A DNA stretch of 64,000 nucleotides. It comes from Bacteroidales bacterium. GTDB lineage: Bacteria; Bacteroidota; Bacteroidia; Bacteroidales; F082. Position 1 is the first letter of the stretch. The number at the start of each line of letters is the position of its first letter. Positions 32,932 to 42,513 of this stretch are shown piece after piece. The translations under genes and the position numbers were made by a program. The stretch covers positions 1 through 64,000 of the forward strand of contig JAKIVD010000005.1 of assembly GCA_021647205.1 (NCBI GenBank), in the 5' to 3' direction. A model generated the notes under the pieces. That model saw nothing but the letters and a program-made list of their open reading frames with translations, was not told the DNA's origin and ran no database searches.

Positions 32932-35463
32932 ATGAAAAAACTCTTCACTTTAAGTTTATTGCTGTCTTTGTGCTTCCCTCTTTTTTCACAAGTTTATGAT
33001 CAGGTATTTCAAAGCAATCCAACTGAAGATGCGCTTGAAATTTTTGAACCGGGCCCTTTACCCGAAGGCGATTTAATACGGGTGCTGGCTTACTCCCCTG
33101 ACGGCAATATCCTGGCAGCCATGTACCAGCACAGCGACAATATTTATTTTTACAACACAACAACATACGCGCTGCTTTCCATTGTGGATATGGGCCGTGA
33201 ACCGATGGACATTACCGTGACAGACCAATCAGCTTACGTTTGTTGCCATACTTCAAATGAATTGTATATTATCAACCTTTCCGATTTTTCAATTTCAAAT
33301 ACTTTCGAAGTCTATGAAAATCCGGTGCAGGTCGAAATCAATCCCGACGAAACCATCGTTTATGTCGGATGCGAAAGTGCTTCGGATGGTTCGGTAGCTG
33401 CGTACAATACAAAGACCGGAGAGGAAATATTCCACACTTTCGAACCCAGAATATATTTCAACGGACGTCATCCATCCCTGGGAAGGGTTTCTCAAAAATA
33501 CCTGGAATTTTCGCTATCGCCCCACAGTAATTACATTGTCGCCATGAATACAGACGACCAGGCCCCTGCCCTGTTTGATGGCAGCACAGGCGAGTTGGTG
33601 AAAAAGTTCAATTTTGGCGACATGAAGGGTTCCGGATTTTCCGAAACGGGCGATACTTTGTATATTTTTTCTACTCAGTTCCACGAATCCGTTAGCATAC
33701 ACAGGATTAAGCTAAGCGATCTTTCTGTGATCGATTCGATCGTCGCCGACTGGGAGGACACGAATTTCGGGACGAATGACATCGCCATTAACGCAAACGG
33801 CACAAAAGTCTTAACAGTCGTGAGTTTTTTTATCGGTACGTATTGCCTGTTTGATTTTGAATTCTACAAATACCAGTTCATCAGTGACGAGACGATGCTT
33901 TTCGTGAACACCAGAATGTTTACCTCAAACGATAAAAAATATGGCATATTCCGGGGTGATGGAATGGCTAAATTCATCGAACTGGAGACCGGGCAAGTAA
34001 TCAACCGCACACCCATTGGCTACCCTGTCGGTATGGCGGGGGCCATTTCCCCTGTGGCGGATAAAATGGCTTGCGGTGACGGGCCGCACTATCAAATCAA
34101 GCTTTATCCTGATGAGAAATTTTACATTTTTGATATTGCCGACCCGGCAAATATTATCGTGGATACCGTCATCATGTCGGGAATCGCACCCGAGGCGGAT
34201 GTTACCAATTGTGCTGTCCTGTCAGTTGATGGCAGCAAGCTCATCGCGTCAAATATGTTAACTGATAACATCAGCATTATTGATTATTTTTCAGGTCAGC
34301 TGGATACCCTTATTTATATGAAAGGGGTTTCTGTTGTAAAAACTATTCCAAATACTGATTTCATCCTTGCAGCAGGCGAGGATGCTTTCAAAACCAGGAT
34401 TATTGATTTGCGGGACAATAAGATTATTTCGGAACTTAATACAGGCTATGTCAAAGATGTGCTGATTACTGCGGACGGGACATACGCCTATACATTCGCC
34501 GCTAATTCAACAACAACGGGGACTCTGACAAAGATTTCGCTTGACGGGGAATCCAGCGAAATTGTGGATGTGTTGTTGCTTGGTTTTAAAAGCTGTTCCT
34601 ATCATGATAACAATTTGCGAAGTAAAATAGCACTGAGCCCCAATGGTAATTTTGTGTTGTCGGTTGCAGATGACGATTCTTTGGGCGCGGTGGTCCATAT
34701 CGTTGATACCTGGCTCATGGAAGTCGTAAAAACACTTCCCATCGAAGACGGTTGTGTGTTTGACTTTGTTTTCACGGATGATTCCAAACGGGTATGTATA
34801 TTGAACCACAGACAGCTACCGATCATTAACCTGAACGGGAAATATTCATTTATCCAAAGCGAAGTGAATATTTTTTATTATGCAGGTTTAACAGGAGAAT
34901 ACAACCCTGATGACGGGTTGTTTTATGTATTGCTGCAAGAAGACTGGTTGTACAAAATAGATCCCGTGAACGGTGAGATCGTTGATCAAATACCCACCAC
35001 TTCCAACACTTACGTACAGCTGGGCTTCAGCCGCTTTGGCACGCCCTTAATGAGGGGTTTCAGCCATTTGCTGTTCAATGATGTTGTGTACCCCCTGCCG
35101 GGAGTCTCTCTGGATTTTTCTTTCGACAGGGATCGCAACCTATTTGTCATCCCCATACCCGGCCCCGACAAAGTATGTGTGTTCAATCCCCTGACGGTAG
35201 AAGTAAAAACCTATCCCGAAACCAAGAAAAGTGTCGGCATTGTGCTTTACCCAAACCCTGCAAACGGGGAAGTGCTGATCTCTTCGGAAGGTATCATCGA
35301 AAATGTGAAAATTTATAACGCTGCCGGCAAACTTGTGTTCAGCAAAGATTGCAACAAGTCGAAAACTTCGATTGCGTTGGATAATTTTGAAGAAGGTGTT
35401 TACCTGCTTGTGACCGGGAATGCCAACGGAATCACCACAAACAAATTGATTGTTGTTCATTAA
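32932..35463 (+). CDS. Large secreted beta-propeller protein with T9SS type A sorting domain
   Basis: The 843-residue protein has a signal peptide (MKKLFTLSLLLSLCFPLFSQ), then about 700 residues of YVTN/WD40-like propeller repeats (RVLAYSPDGNILAAMYQHSD, DITVTDQSAYVCCHTSNELY, KIALSPNGNFVLSVADDDS), ending in a T9SS type A domain (IVLYPNPANGEVLISSEG, then FEEGVYLLVTGNANGITTNK). Two successive propellers would fit the length. It would be exported across the outer membrane by the T9SS; ligand or function is unknown. It has the best promoter match in the window and converges on the endonuclease I gene with a 45-bp gap. Confidence 0.88.
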   Translation: MKKLFTLSLLLSLCFPLFSQVYDQVFQSNPTEDALEIFEPGPLPEGDLIRVLAYSPDGNILAAMYQHSDNIYFYNTTTYALLSIVDMGREPMDITVTDQSAYVCCHTSNELYIINLSDFSISNTFEVYENPVQVEINPDETIVYVGCESASDGSVAAYNTKTGEEIFHTFEPRIYFNGRHPSLGRVSQKYLEFSLSPHSNYIVAMNTDDQAPALFDGSTGELVKKFNFGDMKGSGFSETGDTLYIFSTQFHESVSIHRIKLSDLSVIDSIVADWEDTNFGTNDIAINANGTKVLTVVSFFIGTYCLFDFEFYKYQFISDETMLFVNTRMFTSNDKKYGIFRGDGMAKFIELETGQVINRTPIGYPVGMAGAISPVADKMACGDGPHYQIKLYPDEKFYIFDIADPANIIVDTVIMSGIAPEADVTNCAVLSVDGSKLIASNMLTDNISIIDYFSGQLDTLIYMKGVSVVKTIPNTDFILAAGEDAFKTRIIDLRDNKIISELNTGYVKDVLITADGTYAYTFAANSTTTGTLTKISLDGESSEIVDVLLLGFKSCSYHDNNLRSKIALSPNGNFVLSVADDDSLGAVVHIVDTWLMEVVKTLPIEDGCVFDFVFTDDSKRVCILNHRQLPIINLNGKYSFIQSEVNIFYYAGLTGEYNPDDGLFYVLLQEDWLYKIDPVNGEIVDQIPTTSNTYVQLGFSRFGTPLMRGFSHLLFNDVVYPLPGVSLDFSFDRDRNLFVIPIPGPDKVCVFNPLTVEVKTYPETKKSVGIVLYPNPANGEVLISSEGIIENVKIYNAAGKLVFSKDCNKSKTSIALDNFEEGVYLLVTGNANGITTNKLIVVH

Positions 35464-35508
35464 CAGGGTGGCGTAATCAGGTATTTAGTCTTGTCCCGGA
35501 AAACAAAC

Positions 35509-37029
35509 CTAATTTCCCCCGACAGTCAAAACACTTCCGGTACCAAGTGTAAAACTGTTCGTTCCGTTTACCGTAATACCCCCACAGGAAGCTTCACCAC
35601 TTACAATGGCTTTATTAGGAAAGCTGCTTATACTGACATGACTGCCCGCATCGGGGATAAAAGCCGAGTTGACGGTCCCGTCAGTCCAGTTGGCAGCAGT
35701 GTGCCAATCGGTTGAGGTTGTTCCGTTCCACTGGAGCAACCGGCGGTGCCAGCCGGGGGTCATGTCGCTGTCGTTGGCCGCACTGCTGACGTACCAGTGG
35801 CTTGCTTTCCAGCTGCTGTCGGGAGCCGTAACCGAGAAAATACGCACGGCTTTGGCATCGGTGTACTCCCAGGGCTGGCCCGTGCCATCCACGTTTTTTA
35901 CCCCGTAGGCGTCCACCAGCGTGCCGGTGGCGTTGTTGCCCCCGTGGTACAGGAAGTAGCCGTCATCGCCGTTGCCGCTCACCGTCCCGCTGTTCAGGTC
36001 GGCATTGAAGCCGTAGGAATTGAAGAATGCGGTTGTATTGTACGAAATGATGTAAGTCTCACCTGCCCTGATGCTGTCAACGAGCTGGACATTCGACCAG
36101 GTGCTGCCGTTGGCCTGCCGCGACAGATACCAGGTATCGGTGCCGAAGTTGATGGTCGTGCTACCGGCATTGTACAATTCAACGTACTTGGCATAGGCAG
36201 CATTGGCCGGGTCGGCCACCTCCGAAATGAAGAGGCTGGTACTCGTTGAACCACCACCTGCCGGGGCTGTCCAGATGGAGTCAACATATTCGGGATGGTC
36301 GATAAAAGGATTACGGTTCCCCTGGTAAGTGTAGTAAATGATGTCGTTGCGGTTTCTTTCCCGGTCGTCCACCGTGTCGGCATGATGCCAGGCCAGCAGC
36401 GTGCTTAATTTACCGTAAAGCGAATCGTTTGCGGGTGCGGTGTTCACGTAGTCAACAATCTCCAGGTCAGGTTCCCCGTTTTCGCCTTCGTAACGCGTGG
36501 CCATGTAAAAGATCATCCGTGCCACATCGCCTTTCACCGAATCACGCGGTTCCCAGATGTAGGTATTCGTGTAACAGTCCGTCGGCCCCGACCCATCAAT
36601 GTATTGGGTAATGCCGTAATCGAAATCGCGGTTGTTTTTTGCGGAGTTCACCGATGCATCGGCAGGGCGCAGGTGGTGCAGGTCTGTCCCTGCGGGGGGC
36701 AGGTCGCCGAAGTTTCCGTGGCTTTTGCTCCAGACGTGTTCCCTGTTCCACTGCTCCGAACCGTTGCCAAACTCAATTTTGGCATAGGACCATCCTGAGT
36801 ACAGGCAAATGACCTTGTTGGTGTCGGCAGGGTCTTCGTCCGTTTGCTTCAGGGCTTCCTTGACTTCGGTATAGGTCAGTTCGGTGTGGCCGTCGATGAT
36901 GTTGTTCAGGGCGGCTTTCAGCGAATCGCCCGTTAGTCCGGCAGTGCTGCTGTAATAACCTGCCGGGATTTGGGCAAAAGCATGAAGAAATACAAGCGTA
37001 GCTGCAATTGTAAAAAGAATGTTTTTCAA
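35509..37029 (-). CDS. Secreted endonuclease I-family nuclease with lamin-tail domain, lacking a T9SS tail
   Basis: The nuclease domain (about 20-250) contains WNREHVWSKSHGNF and GTDLHHLRPADASVNSAKNN, the His-Me finger motifs of the endonuclease I (EndA/Vvn-like) family, which degrades DNA outside the cell. A lamin-tail domain follows (SLFISEVADPANAAYAKYVE). The last 70 residues (WNGTTSTDWHTAANWTDGTV ... VLTVGGN) are the start of a beta-helix region that in relatives usually continues to a T9SS domain, but here a stop comes first, so the C-terminus looks truncated. I favour the TTG at 37029: it gives a clean signal peptide (KNILFTIAATLVFLHAFAQ) and lies downstream of a -7 box that the ATG at 37074 would precede. 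Confidence 0.82.
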   Translation of the reverse strand: MKNILFTIAATLVFLHAFAQIPAGYYSSTAGLTGDSLKAALNNIIDGHTELTYTEVKEALKQTDEDPADTNKVICLYSGWSYAKIEFGNGSEQWNREHVWSKSHGNFGDLPPAGTDLHHLRPADASVNSAKNNRDFDYGITQYIDGSGPTDCYTNTYIWEPRDSVKGDVARMIFYMATRYEGENGEPDLEIVDYVNTAPANDSLYGKLSTLLAWHHADTVDDRERNRNDIIYYTYQGNRNPFIDHPEYVDSIWTAPAGGGSTSTSLFISEVADPANAAYAKYVELYNAGSTTINFGTDTWYLSRQANGSTWSNVQLVDSIRAGETYIISYNTTAFFNSYGFNADLNSGTVSGNGDDGYFLYHGGNNATGTLVDAYGVKNVDGTGQPWEYTDAKAVRIFSVTAPDSSWKASHWYVSSAANDSDMTPGWHRRLLQWNGTTSTDWHTAANWTDGTVNSAFIPDAGSHVSISSFPNKAIVSGEASCGGITVNGTNSFTLGTGSVLTVGGN

Positions 37030-37052
37030 TATGGTTGGTTTGGTTGAAGGTG

Positions 37053-37060
37053 CAAAGTTA
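37053..37060 (-). promoter_or_regulatory. -7 box upstream of the endonuclease I gene
   Basis: The minus strand reads TAACTTTG (TAnnTTTG). It lies between the upstream ATG (37074) and the TTG (37029), which supports the TTG as the start codon. Confidence 0.45.
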
Positions 37061-37161
37061 AACGCTTTGTGCAACCAATCTTACAATTGAACGGTCTGAT
37101 ATTAAGAACGCACTGTTCATATCTTCTTTGCTGCGGACGCGAACACCCTCAAACAACAGCC

Positions 37162-38850
37162 ATGAAAAAATCAACTACCCTTGTTTTACTGCTTTTCGGT
37201 CTCGTTTTCTTCGCCGCCGGGCAGACCGGCCCTTTTAGCCTTAGCGCTAACTCAAACAAAGCCAATCAGCCCGATTCATTCGGTTTACCATTTTACGAGG
37301 ACTGGTCGTCGGGCTCCTTCGAAACCAACAACTGGACAACCGACTGCGACTATTGGGCAATTGACGGGATGGAAGGAAATGAAAAGCCTTCGGCCAAATT
37401 CAACGGGAGCCCCCTGGTGCAGGAACAGTACACTTGCTCGCTGGTGAGCGATACCTTTAACGGCGACTTGTTCAAGGTCGGGCAAATCATGCTTGAGTTC
37501 GACATCAGTTTAAACAACCGCATCAATACGGCTACCGAAAAACTCCTGGTCGAAGTACGCGACAGCACCGGATGGAACACGGTTGCCGAATTTACCAATG
37601 ACGGCAGTTTCGACTGGTCAGCGCATTCCGTTGATATTGCCGATTACGCTTTGGGGCACACTTTTCAAATCCGCTTTAAAGCCACCGGCCCCAATTCGTT
37701 TAATGTGAAGTCGTGGCATATTGATAATATTTCGTTGTATCGGATGTGTGAAGCGCCTGAAAACCTGGTGGTAGAGTATTATTGGTGGCATTTTGATGAT
37801 TTTGGGGCTATGGTGTTTTGGACACCCCCTGAGAGTACAATTACAGAAATATTTAATTGGATGTACTGGGATAGTAATGAACATGTTGGAGGTCTTGGGT
37901 TAACAAGTGAAGGTGACTTCTCCGTTGCTGTACAATGGGACAGTCTGCAATTAGAGGAGTATTTTGGAGATACAATTGACGCAATCCGCTTTTATCTCAA
38001 CGATACTGGTTATTCTGAAGTAATAGTAAAAATCTGGACTGGTGAAGATGCAGAAAACCTAATATACTCGGATACTGTCCTGAACCCTGTTTCTGATGCT
38101 TGGAATGAGCATATACTGGACACGCTTATTCTTATTGACCTCGTCGAAAATTATCGTGTGGGTTATACAATACTTGGCCAACCAGCAGGCTATTTTCCTG
38201 CTGGACTTGATTATGGTCCGGCAATTCCTGGATATGGAGACTTACTCTATTTTGAGCCTGATGGATGGATAAATCTGTCAGATGTCGGGATAGACAAAAA
38301 CCTTAACATTCAAATGAAATTATTAAATAGCAATACACCTGACACAACTAATTGCATTGGCTTCAATGTTTACAGACAACAACCAGGAATTGACCCAGAT
38401 TACTATTTTTATAATTATACGTCTTTTATAACGAATAAAACCTGGTATGAGTTTAATGACCAAAATATTGGTAATCCTGAGCAAAATACATACTGCTATA
38501 AAGTAGAAGCAGTTTGGGCAAATAGTGGTGACACCTGTATATCATCTTTTGCCAAAACTGTTCCCCAAACTGAAGATTATGCCTGTGCGATGGTTATGGA
38601 TATACGAAATATAACCGAAGAGAATCCACTCTCCATTTACCCCAACCCCGCAACCAACACACTAAACATCACCGCCAAAGATGGTCAAGCTATTCAGGAA
38701 GTCAGCATCTACAACCTGACCGGGCAATTGGTTTTCCGGGGAGAAATGAAAAACAACAGCATCGACATTTCACAATTGCAATCGGGGATGTACGTTGTTG
38801 AGGTGGATTTAGGGCAAAGGAAAATCAGGGAGAAACTACTCGTAAAATAA
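37162..38850 (+). CDS. Secreted protein with choice-of-anchor/MAM-like domain and T9SS type A sorting domain
   Basis: From the ATG at 37162 the product is 562 residues with a signal peptide (MKKSTTLVLLLFGLVFFAAGQ). An N-terminal beta-sandwich (about 35-200) starts LPFYEDWSSGSFETNNW, the 'choice-of-anchor J'/MAM-like pattern common in T9SS cargo. A middle region (about 230-400) has no clear family, and the last 75 residues form a T9SS type A domain (LSIYPNPATNTLNITAKDG, then LQSGMYVVEVDLGQRKIREK). The middle of the gene (about 37.75-38.6 kb) is visibly more AT-rich than both ends, as if a different segment had been recombined in. The longer frame from 37069 lacks a signal-like start. Confidence 0.85.
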   Translation: MKKSTTLVLLLFGLVFFAAGQTGPFSLSANSNKANQPDSFGLPFYEDWSSGSFETNNWTTDCDYWAIDGMEGNEKPSAKFNGSPLVQEQYTCSLVSDTFNGDLFKVGQIMLEFDISLNNRINTATEKLLVEVRDSTGWNTVAEFTNDGSFDWSAHSVDIADYALGHTFQIRFKATGPNSFNVKSWHIDNISLYRMCEAPENLVVEYYWWHFDDFGAMVFWTPPESTITEIFNWMYWDSNEHVGGLGLTSEGDFSVAVQWDSLQLEEYFGDTIDAIRFYLNDTGYSEVIVKIWTGEDAENLIYSDTVLNPVSDAWNEHILDTLILIDLVENYRVGYTILGQPAGYFPAGLDYGPAIPGYGDLLYFEPDGWINLSDVGIDKNLNIQMKLLNSNTPDTTNCIGFNVYRQQPGIDPDYYFYNYTSFITNKTWYEFNDQNIGNPEQNTYCYKVEAVWANSGDTCISSFAKTVPQTEDYACAMVMDIRNITEENPLSIYPNPATNTLNITAKDGQAIQEVSIYNLTGQLVFRGEMKNNSIDISQLQSGMYVVEVDLGQRKIREKLLVK

Positions 38851-38890
38851 TAGAAACCCCATACTTTCCTGTCATATCGAGGAAAGCTTT

Positions 38891-38907
38891 CCCGATTTTT
38901 CATCGGG
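38891..38907 (+). terminator. Hairpin after the T9SS gene, within a dispersed-repeat-like segment
   Basis: CCCGAT, loop TTTTC, ATCGGG. The surrounding sequence (GTCATATCGAGGAAAG ... GCGACGAGATATCCCC) resembles the short 'GTCAT..CGAG' dispersed repeats I have seen in Bacteroidota genomes. The terminator role is inferred from position, 40 bp after the stop. Confidence 0.4.
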
Positions 38908-38979
38908 ATTGCGACGAGATATCCCCAAAAGCCCCCCTGTCATTCCCAGCCAACAAAACGCCCCAATCAAACAGTTGTT

Positions 38980-38987
38980 TACCTTTG
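38980..38987 (+). promoter_or_regulatory. -7 box upstream of deoC
   Basis: TACCTTTG (TAnnTTTG), followed after four bases by an ATG that opens a 22-codon frame (38992-39060), and 127 bp before the deoC ATG. The arrangement is the same as at uvrB. No -33 TTTG is present. Confidence 0.4.
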
Positions 38988-39114
38988 CAGGATGTTTTTA
39001 AAAACCGTGCTTCATCCACCGGCAAATTCACGGAAACAAAAACGTCCGGAAAAAGTATAACAGCAACAAGCAAAAGCGGGAAAGGAAAGCACCCGTTTCA
39101 ATCTTTCAAAAAAT

Positions 39115-40092
39115 ATGACCACCGATACAAACCTTAAAACCGGGCACAAACGCAACGAAGGCATGGCCTTCGATCCGGATTTTTTTGCGGACATCCGCGT
39201 CAACCGCAGTGCCGTGGAACGCAGGACAGCCACCCTGGGCACGCGCCGTTCCGTAAAAAAACAATGGCAGGCCGCCTGGCTCCTCAAAGCCGTCAGTTGC
39301 ATCGACCTGACCAGCCTTTCGGGCGACGACACCCCCGGCAATGTGATGCGCCTCTGCGCCAAAGCCCGTCAGCCGGTACGCAATGACCTGTTGCAAAACC
39401 TGGGAATGGCCGGCACCGGACTGCACACCGGTGCGGTTTGCGTGTACCACAACCTCATTCCCACAGCAGTCAAAGTACTTGAAGGCACTTCAATCCCTGT
39501 TGCGGCCGTATCCACGGGCTTCCCTGCAGGGCAAATCAGCATGGAACAAAAAATCAAACAAATCGAACTCTCAGTGGCTGCCGGGGCTTCCGAGATCGAC
39601 ATCGTCATCAGCCGTCCCAAGGTGCTGACGGGTGACTGGGCCGGACTGTACGAAGAAGTGAAAGCCTACCGCCAGGCCTGCGGAGAGGCGCACATGAAAA
39701 CCATCCTGGCCACAGGCGAGCTTGCCACTCTGACCCAGGTGGCCAAAGCCAGCCGTGTATGCATGATGGCCGGCGCCGATTTCATCAAAACCAGTACGGG
39801 CATGGAACAGGTCAACGCCACACTGCCGGTAAGCCTGGTAATGGTTCGCGCCATCCGCGATTACTACGAGACCACCGGTTTCCGCGTGGGCTTCAAACCC
39901 GCCGGCGGCATCCGCCAAGCCAAGCAGGCGCTGATGTGGCTCATCCTGATGGAAGAAGAACTGGGAACGGACTGGCTGAAGCCCGATTTGTTCCGCTTCG
40001 GTGCCAGCGGACTGCTGGGTGACATCGAAAGGCAACTGGAGCATTTTGTAACGGGACGCTACTCGGCCTCCTACCGACACCCCATGAGTTAG
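39115..40092 (+). CDS. deoC: Deoxyribose-phosphate aldolase (DeoC)
   Basis: DeoC cleaves 2-deoxyribose-5-phosphate to acetaldehyde and glyceraldehyde-3-phosphate in deoxynucleoside breakdown. The 325-residue protein belongs to the longer DeoC subgroup. It shows CIDLTSLSGDDTPGNV, VAAVSTGFPAGQ, EIDIVISRPKVLTGDW, and the Schiff-base lysine in ADFIKTSTG, followed by GFKPAGGIRQAKQAL. It is followed after 14 bp by an aldehyde dehydrogenase, the natural consumer of acetaldehyde. A possible promoter and tiny open frame lie within the 130 bp upstream. Confidence 0.96.
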   Translation: MTTDTNLKTGHKRNEGMAFDPDFFADIRVNRSAVERRTATLGTRRSVKKQWQAAWLLKAVSCIDLTSLSGDDTPGNVMRLCAKARQPVRNDLLQNLGMAGTGLHTGAVCVYHNLIPTAVKVLEGTSIPVAAVSTGFPAGQISMEQKIKQIELSVAAGASEIDIVISRPKVLTGDWAGLYEEVKAYRQACGEAHMKTILATGELATLTQVAKASRVCMMAGADFIKTSTGMEQVNATLPVSLVMVRAIRDYYETTGFRVGFKPAGGIRQAKQALMWLILMEEELGTDWLKPDLFRFGASGLLGDIERQLEHFVTGRYSASYRHPMS

Positions 40093-40106
40093 CAAATCAA
40101 CGAAAA

Positions 40107-42497
40107 ATGGAAATCAAAAAAATATTCGACAATATGGAATACGGTCCGGCCCCCGAAAGCCCGGCACCTGCCCTCGACTGGCTGAAAATGCACAGGGGTA
40201 AATTCAGGCTTTTTATCAATGGAAAATGGCAGCTTCCCGCTGCGAAAAAATATTTCAACAGCGAAAACCCCTCCGACAAAAGCCACCTGGCCCGGCTTGC
40301 CGAAGCCGGCAGCAAGGATGTTGACAAGGCCGTGAATGCCGCGCGAAAAGCCCTCCCCGGCTGGCAGGAGACCAGCCCCCACGAGCGGGCGAAAATGCTG
40401 TACGCCATCGCCAGGCAAATTCAGAAACACGCCCGCCTGTTTGCGGTGCTTGAGTCCATGGACAACGGCAAACCCATCCGCGAAACGCGCGACATCGACA
40501 TCCCGCTGGTTGTCCGCCATTTTTACCACCACGCCGGCTGGGCGCAGTTGCGCGATACCGAACTGAAAGATTTTAAGGAAATCGGTGTGGTCGGGCAGAT
40601 CATCCCCTGGAATTTCCCCATGCTGATGCTTTCCTGGAAAGTGGCCCCGGCACTGGCCATGGGCAATACCGTCGTGCTGAAACCCGCCGAGTACACCTCC
40701 CTCACGGCCCTGCTGTTTGCCGAAGTCTGTGAACAGGCCGGCCTGCCCCCGGGCGTGCTGAACGTGCTCACCGGCAGCGGGAAAACCGGCGCCCTCATTG
40801 TTAATCATCCCGGCATCGACAAAATCGCTTTTACGGGTTCCACCGAAGTGGGACGCATCATCCGCAAGGCCACGGCCGGAACGGGAAAGAAAATATCCCT
40901 TGAACTGGGCGGCAAATCACCCTTCATCGTTTTTGAAGACGCTGACCTGGACAGCGCCGTAGAAGGCCTGGTGGATGCCATCTGGTTCAACATGGGACAG
41001 GTGTGCTGCGCCGGCTCGCGACTGCTGGTGCAGGAAAGCATTGCCGAAAAATTCTATGCCAAGGTGAAAGCAAGGATGGAAAAGTTGCGCATCGGCAATG
41101 CCCTGGACAAGAGCATCGACATCGGCGCCATCGTGGCACCCGTACAGCTGCATACCATCGACGAGCTGGTGAAAACGGGCGAGGCCGAAGGCAACCGCTG
41201 CTGGCAGCCTTCCACACCCTGTCCCCCGGAGGGCTACTTCTACCCTCCTACCCTTTTCACGGACGTGCCGCCTTCGGCAACCATCGCCCAGGAAGAAATC
41301 TTCGGGCCGGTGCTCGTAGCCATGAGTTTCAGGACCCATACCGAGGCCGTCAAACTGGCCAACAACACCCGCTACGGACTGGCAGCCAGCATCTGGACGG
41401 AAAACATCAACCTCGCCCTCGACATCGCACCGCAGGTGAAAGCAGGGACGGTCTGGATCAATTGCAGCAATATCTTCGATGCGGCATCCGGTTTCGGTGG
41501 CTACCGCGAATCGGGTTTCGGACGGGAAGGCGGCCTGGAAGGATTGTACGAATACGTCAAACCCAGGGTGGAAGAAAATCTCAGCGACAAAGCATTTTCA
41601 CTACCGAAAACCAAAGTGAAAAAAGACGACCTGCCGCAAGCCGTCCGTCCTGAAATTGACCGCACGGCAAAACTTTACATCGGCGGAAAGCAAAGCCGTC
41701 CCGACGGCGGTTACAGCATGGATGTGCACAGCCTGAGCGGTATCCGCCTGGGTGAAGTTTCCAAAGGCAACCGCAAAGACATTCGCAATGCGGTGGAAGC
41801 CGCCCATGCGGACAGCAAGTGGGCAGCCATGACCGGGCATGCCCGCGCCCAGGTGATGTACTACCTGGCCGAGAACCTGGCCGTCAGGAAAAATGAATTC
41901 GCCAACCGCCTGGCGCTGATGCTCGACACGGGCATCCCCGCGGCCATGACCGAGGTGGAGGCTGCCATCAGCCGCATTTACACTTACGCTGCCCTTGCCG
42001 ACAAGTACGACGGCCGGGTGCACCACACCACCTTCCGCAACCTAACCCTGGCCATGCCCGAAGCCCTGGGCGTGATGGGCATTTCCTGTCCCGACGAATG
42101 GCCGCTGCTGGGCTTTGTTTCAACGGTAATGCCCGCCATCGCCATGGGCAACAGGGTGGTGGTGATTCCCTCGGAAAAATCACCCTTTTCCGCTACCGAC
42201 TTTTACCAGGTAATCGAAACTTCGGACGTTCCCGCCGGTACGCTGAACATTGTCACCGGCAACAAAGAAGAGCTGGCCACTGTCCTTGCCCGACACGATG
42301 ACGTGGACGGGATTTGGTATTTCGGCACGGCAGCGGGCAGTAAAAATGTGGAAATGCTGTCGGCGGCAAACATGAAACGGAGCTGGGTCAACTACGGAAA
42401 CTTCCGCGACTGGCTCAAGCCGGAACAAGGCGAAGGTGAGCTGTTCCTGCGAAAAGCCACCCAAATCAAAAACATCTGGATTCCTTACGGGGAGTAA
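40107..42497 (+). CDS. Two-domain aldehyde dehydrogenase (ALDH16-like)
   Basis: The 796-residue protein contains a complete NAD-dependent ALDH domain (about 1-500) and a second, partial ALDH-like domain (about 520-796). The first has the cofactor loop IIPWNFPMLMLSWK, GSTEVGR, the general-base glutamate in LELGGKSP and the catalytic cysteine in GQVCCAGSR. The second repeats the N-terminal cofactor-binding half (LGVMGISCPDEWPLLGFVST, MGNRVVVIPSEKSPFSA) but ends before any catalytic-cysteine region. This matches ALDH16, whose C-terminal domain is non-catalytic. It sits 14 bp after deoC, so the likely substrate is acetaldehyde or a related aldehyde from deoxyribose breakdown. It converges on pta. 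Confidence 0.9.
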   Translation: MEIKKIFDNMEYGPAPESPAPALDWLKMHRGKFRLFINGKWQLPAAKKYFNSENPSDKSHLARLAEAGSKDVDKAVNAARKALPGWQETSPHERAKMLYAIARQIQKHARLFAVLESMDNGKPIRETRDIDIPLVVRHFYHHAGWAQLRDTELKDFKEIGVVGQIIPWNFPMLMLSWKVAPALAMGNTVVLKPAEYTSLTALLFAEVCEQAGLPPGVLNVLTGSGKTGALIVNHPGIDKIAFTGSTEVGRIIRKATAGTGKKISLELGGKSPFIVFEDADLDSAVEGLVDAIWFNMGQVCCAGSRLLVQESIAEKFYAKVKARMEKLRIGNALDKSIDIGAIVAPVQLHTIDELVKTGEAEGNRCWQPSTPCPPEGYFYPPTLFTDVPPSATIAQEEIFGPVLVAMSFRTHTEAVKLANNTRYGLAASIWTENINLALDIAPQVKAGTVWINCSNIFDAASGFGGYRESGFGREGGLEGLYEYVKPRVEENLSDKAFSLPKTKVKKDDLPQAVRPEIDRTAKLYIGGKQSRPDGGYSMDVHSLSGIRLGEVSKGNRKDIRNAVEAAHADSKWAAMTGHARAQVMYYLAENLAVRKNEFANRLALMLDTGIPAAMTEVEAAISRIYTYAALADKYDGRVHHTTFRNLTLAMPEALGVMGISCPDEWPLLGFVSTVMPAIAMGNRVVVIPSEKSPFSATDFYQVIETSDVPAGTLNIVTGNKEELATVLARHDDVDGIWYFGTAAGSKNVEMLSAANMKRSWVNYGNFRDWLKPEQGEGELFLRKATQIKNIWIPYGE

Positions 42498-42513
42498 ACG
42501 GTGTGGCACAACG

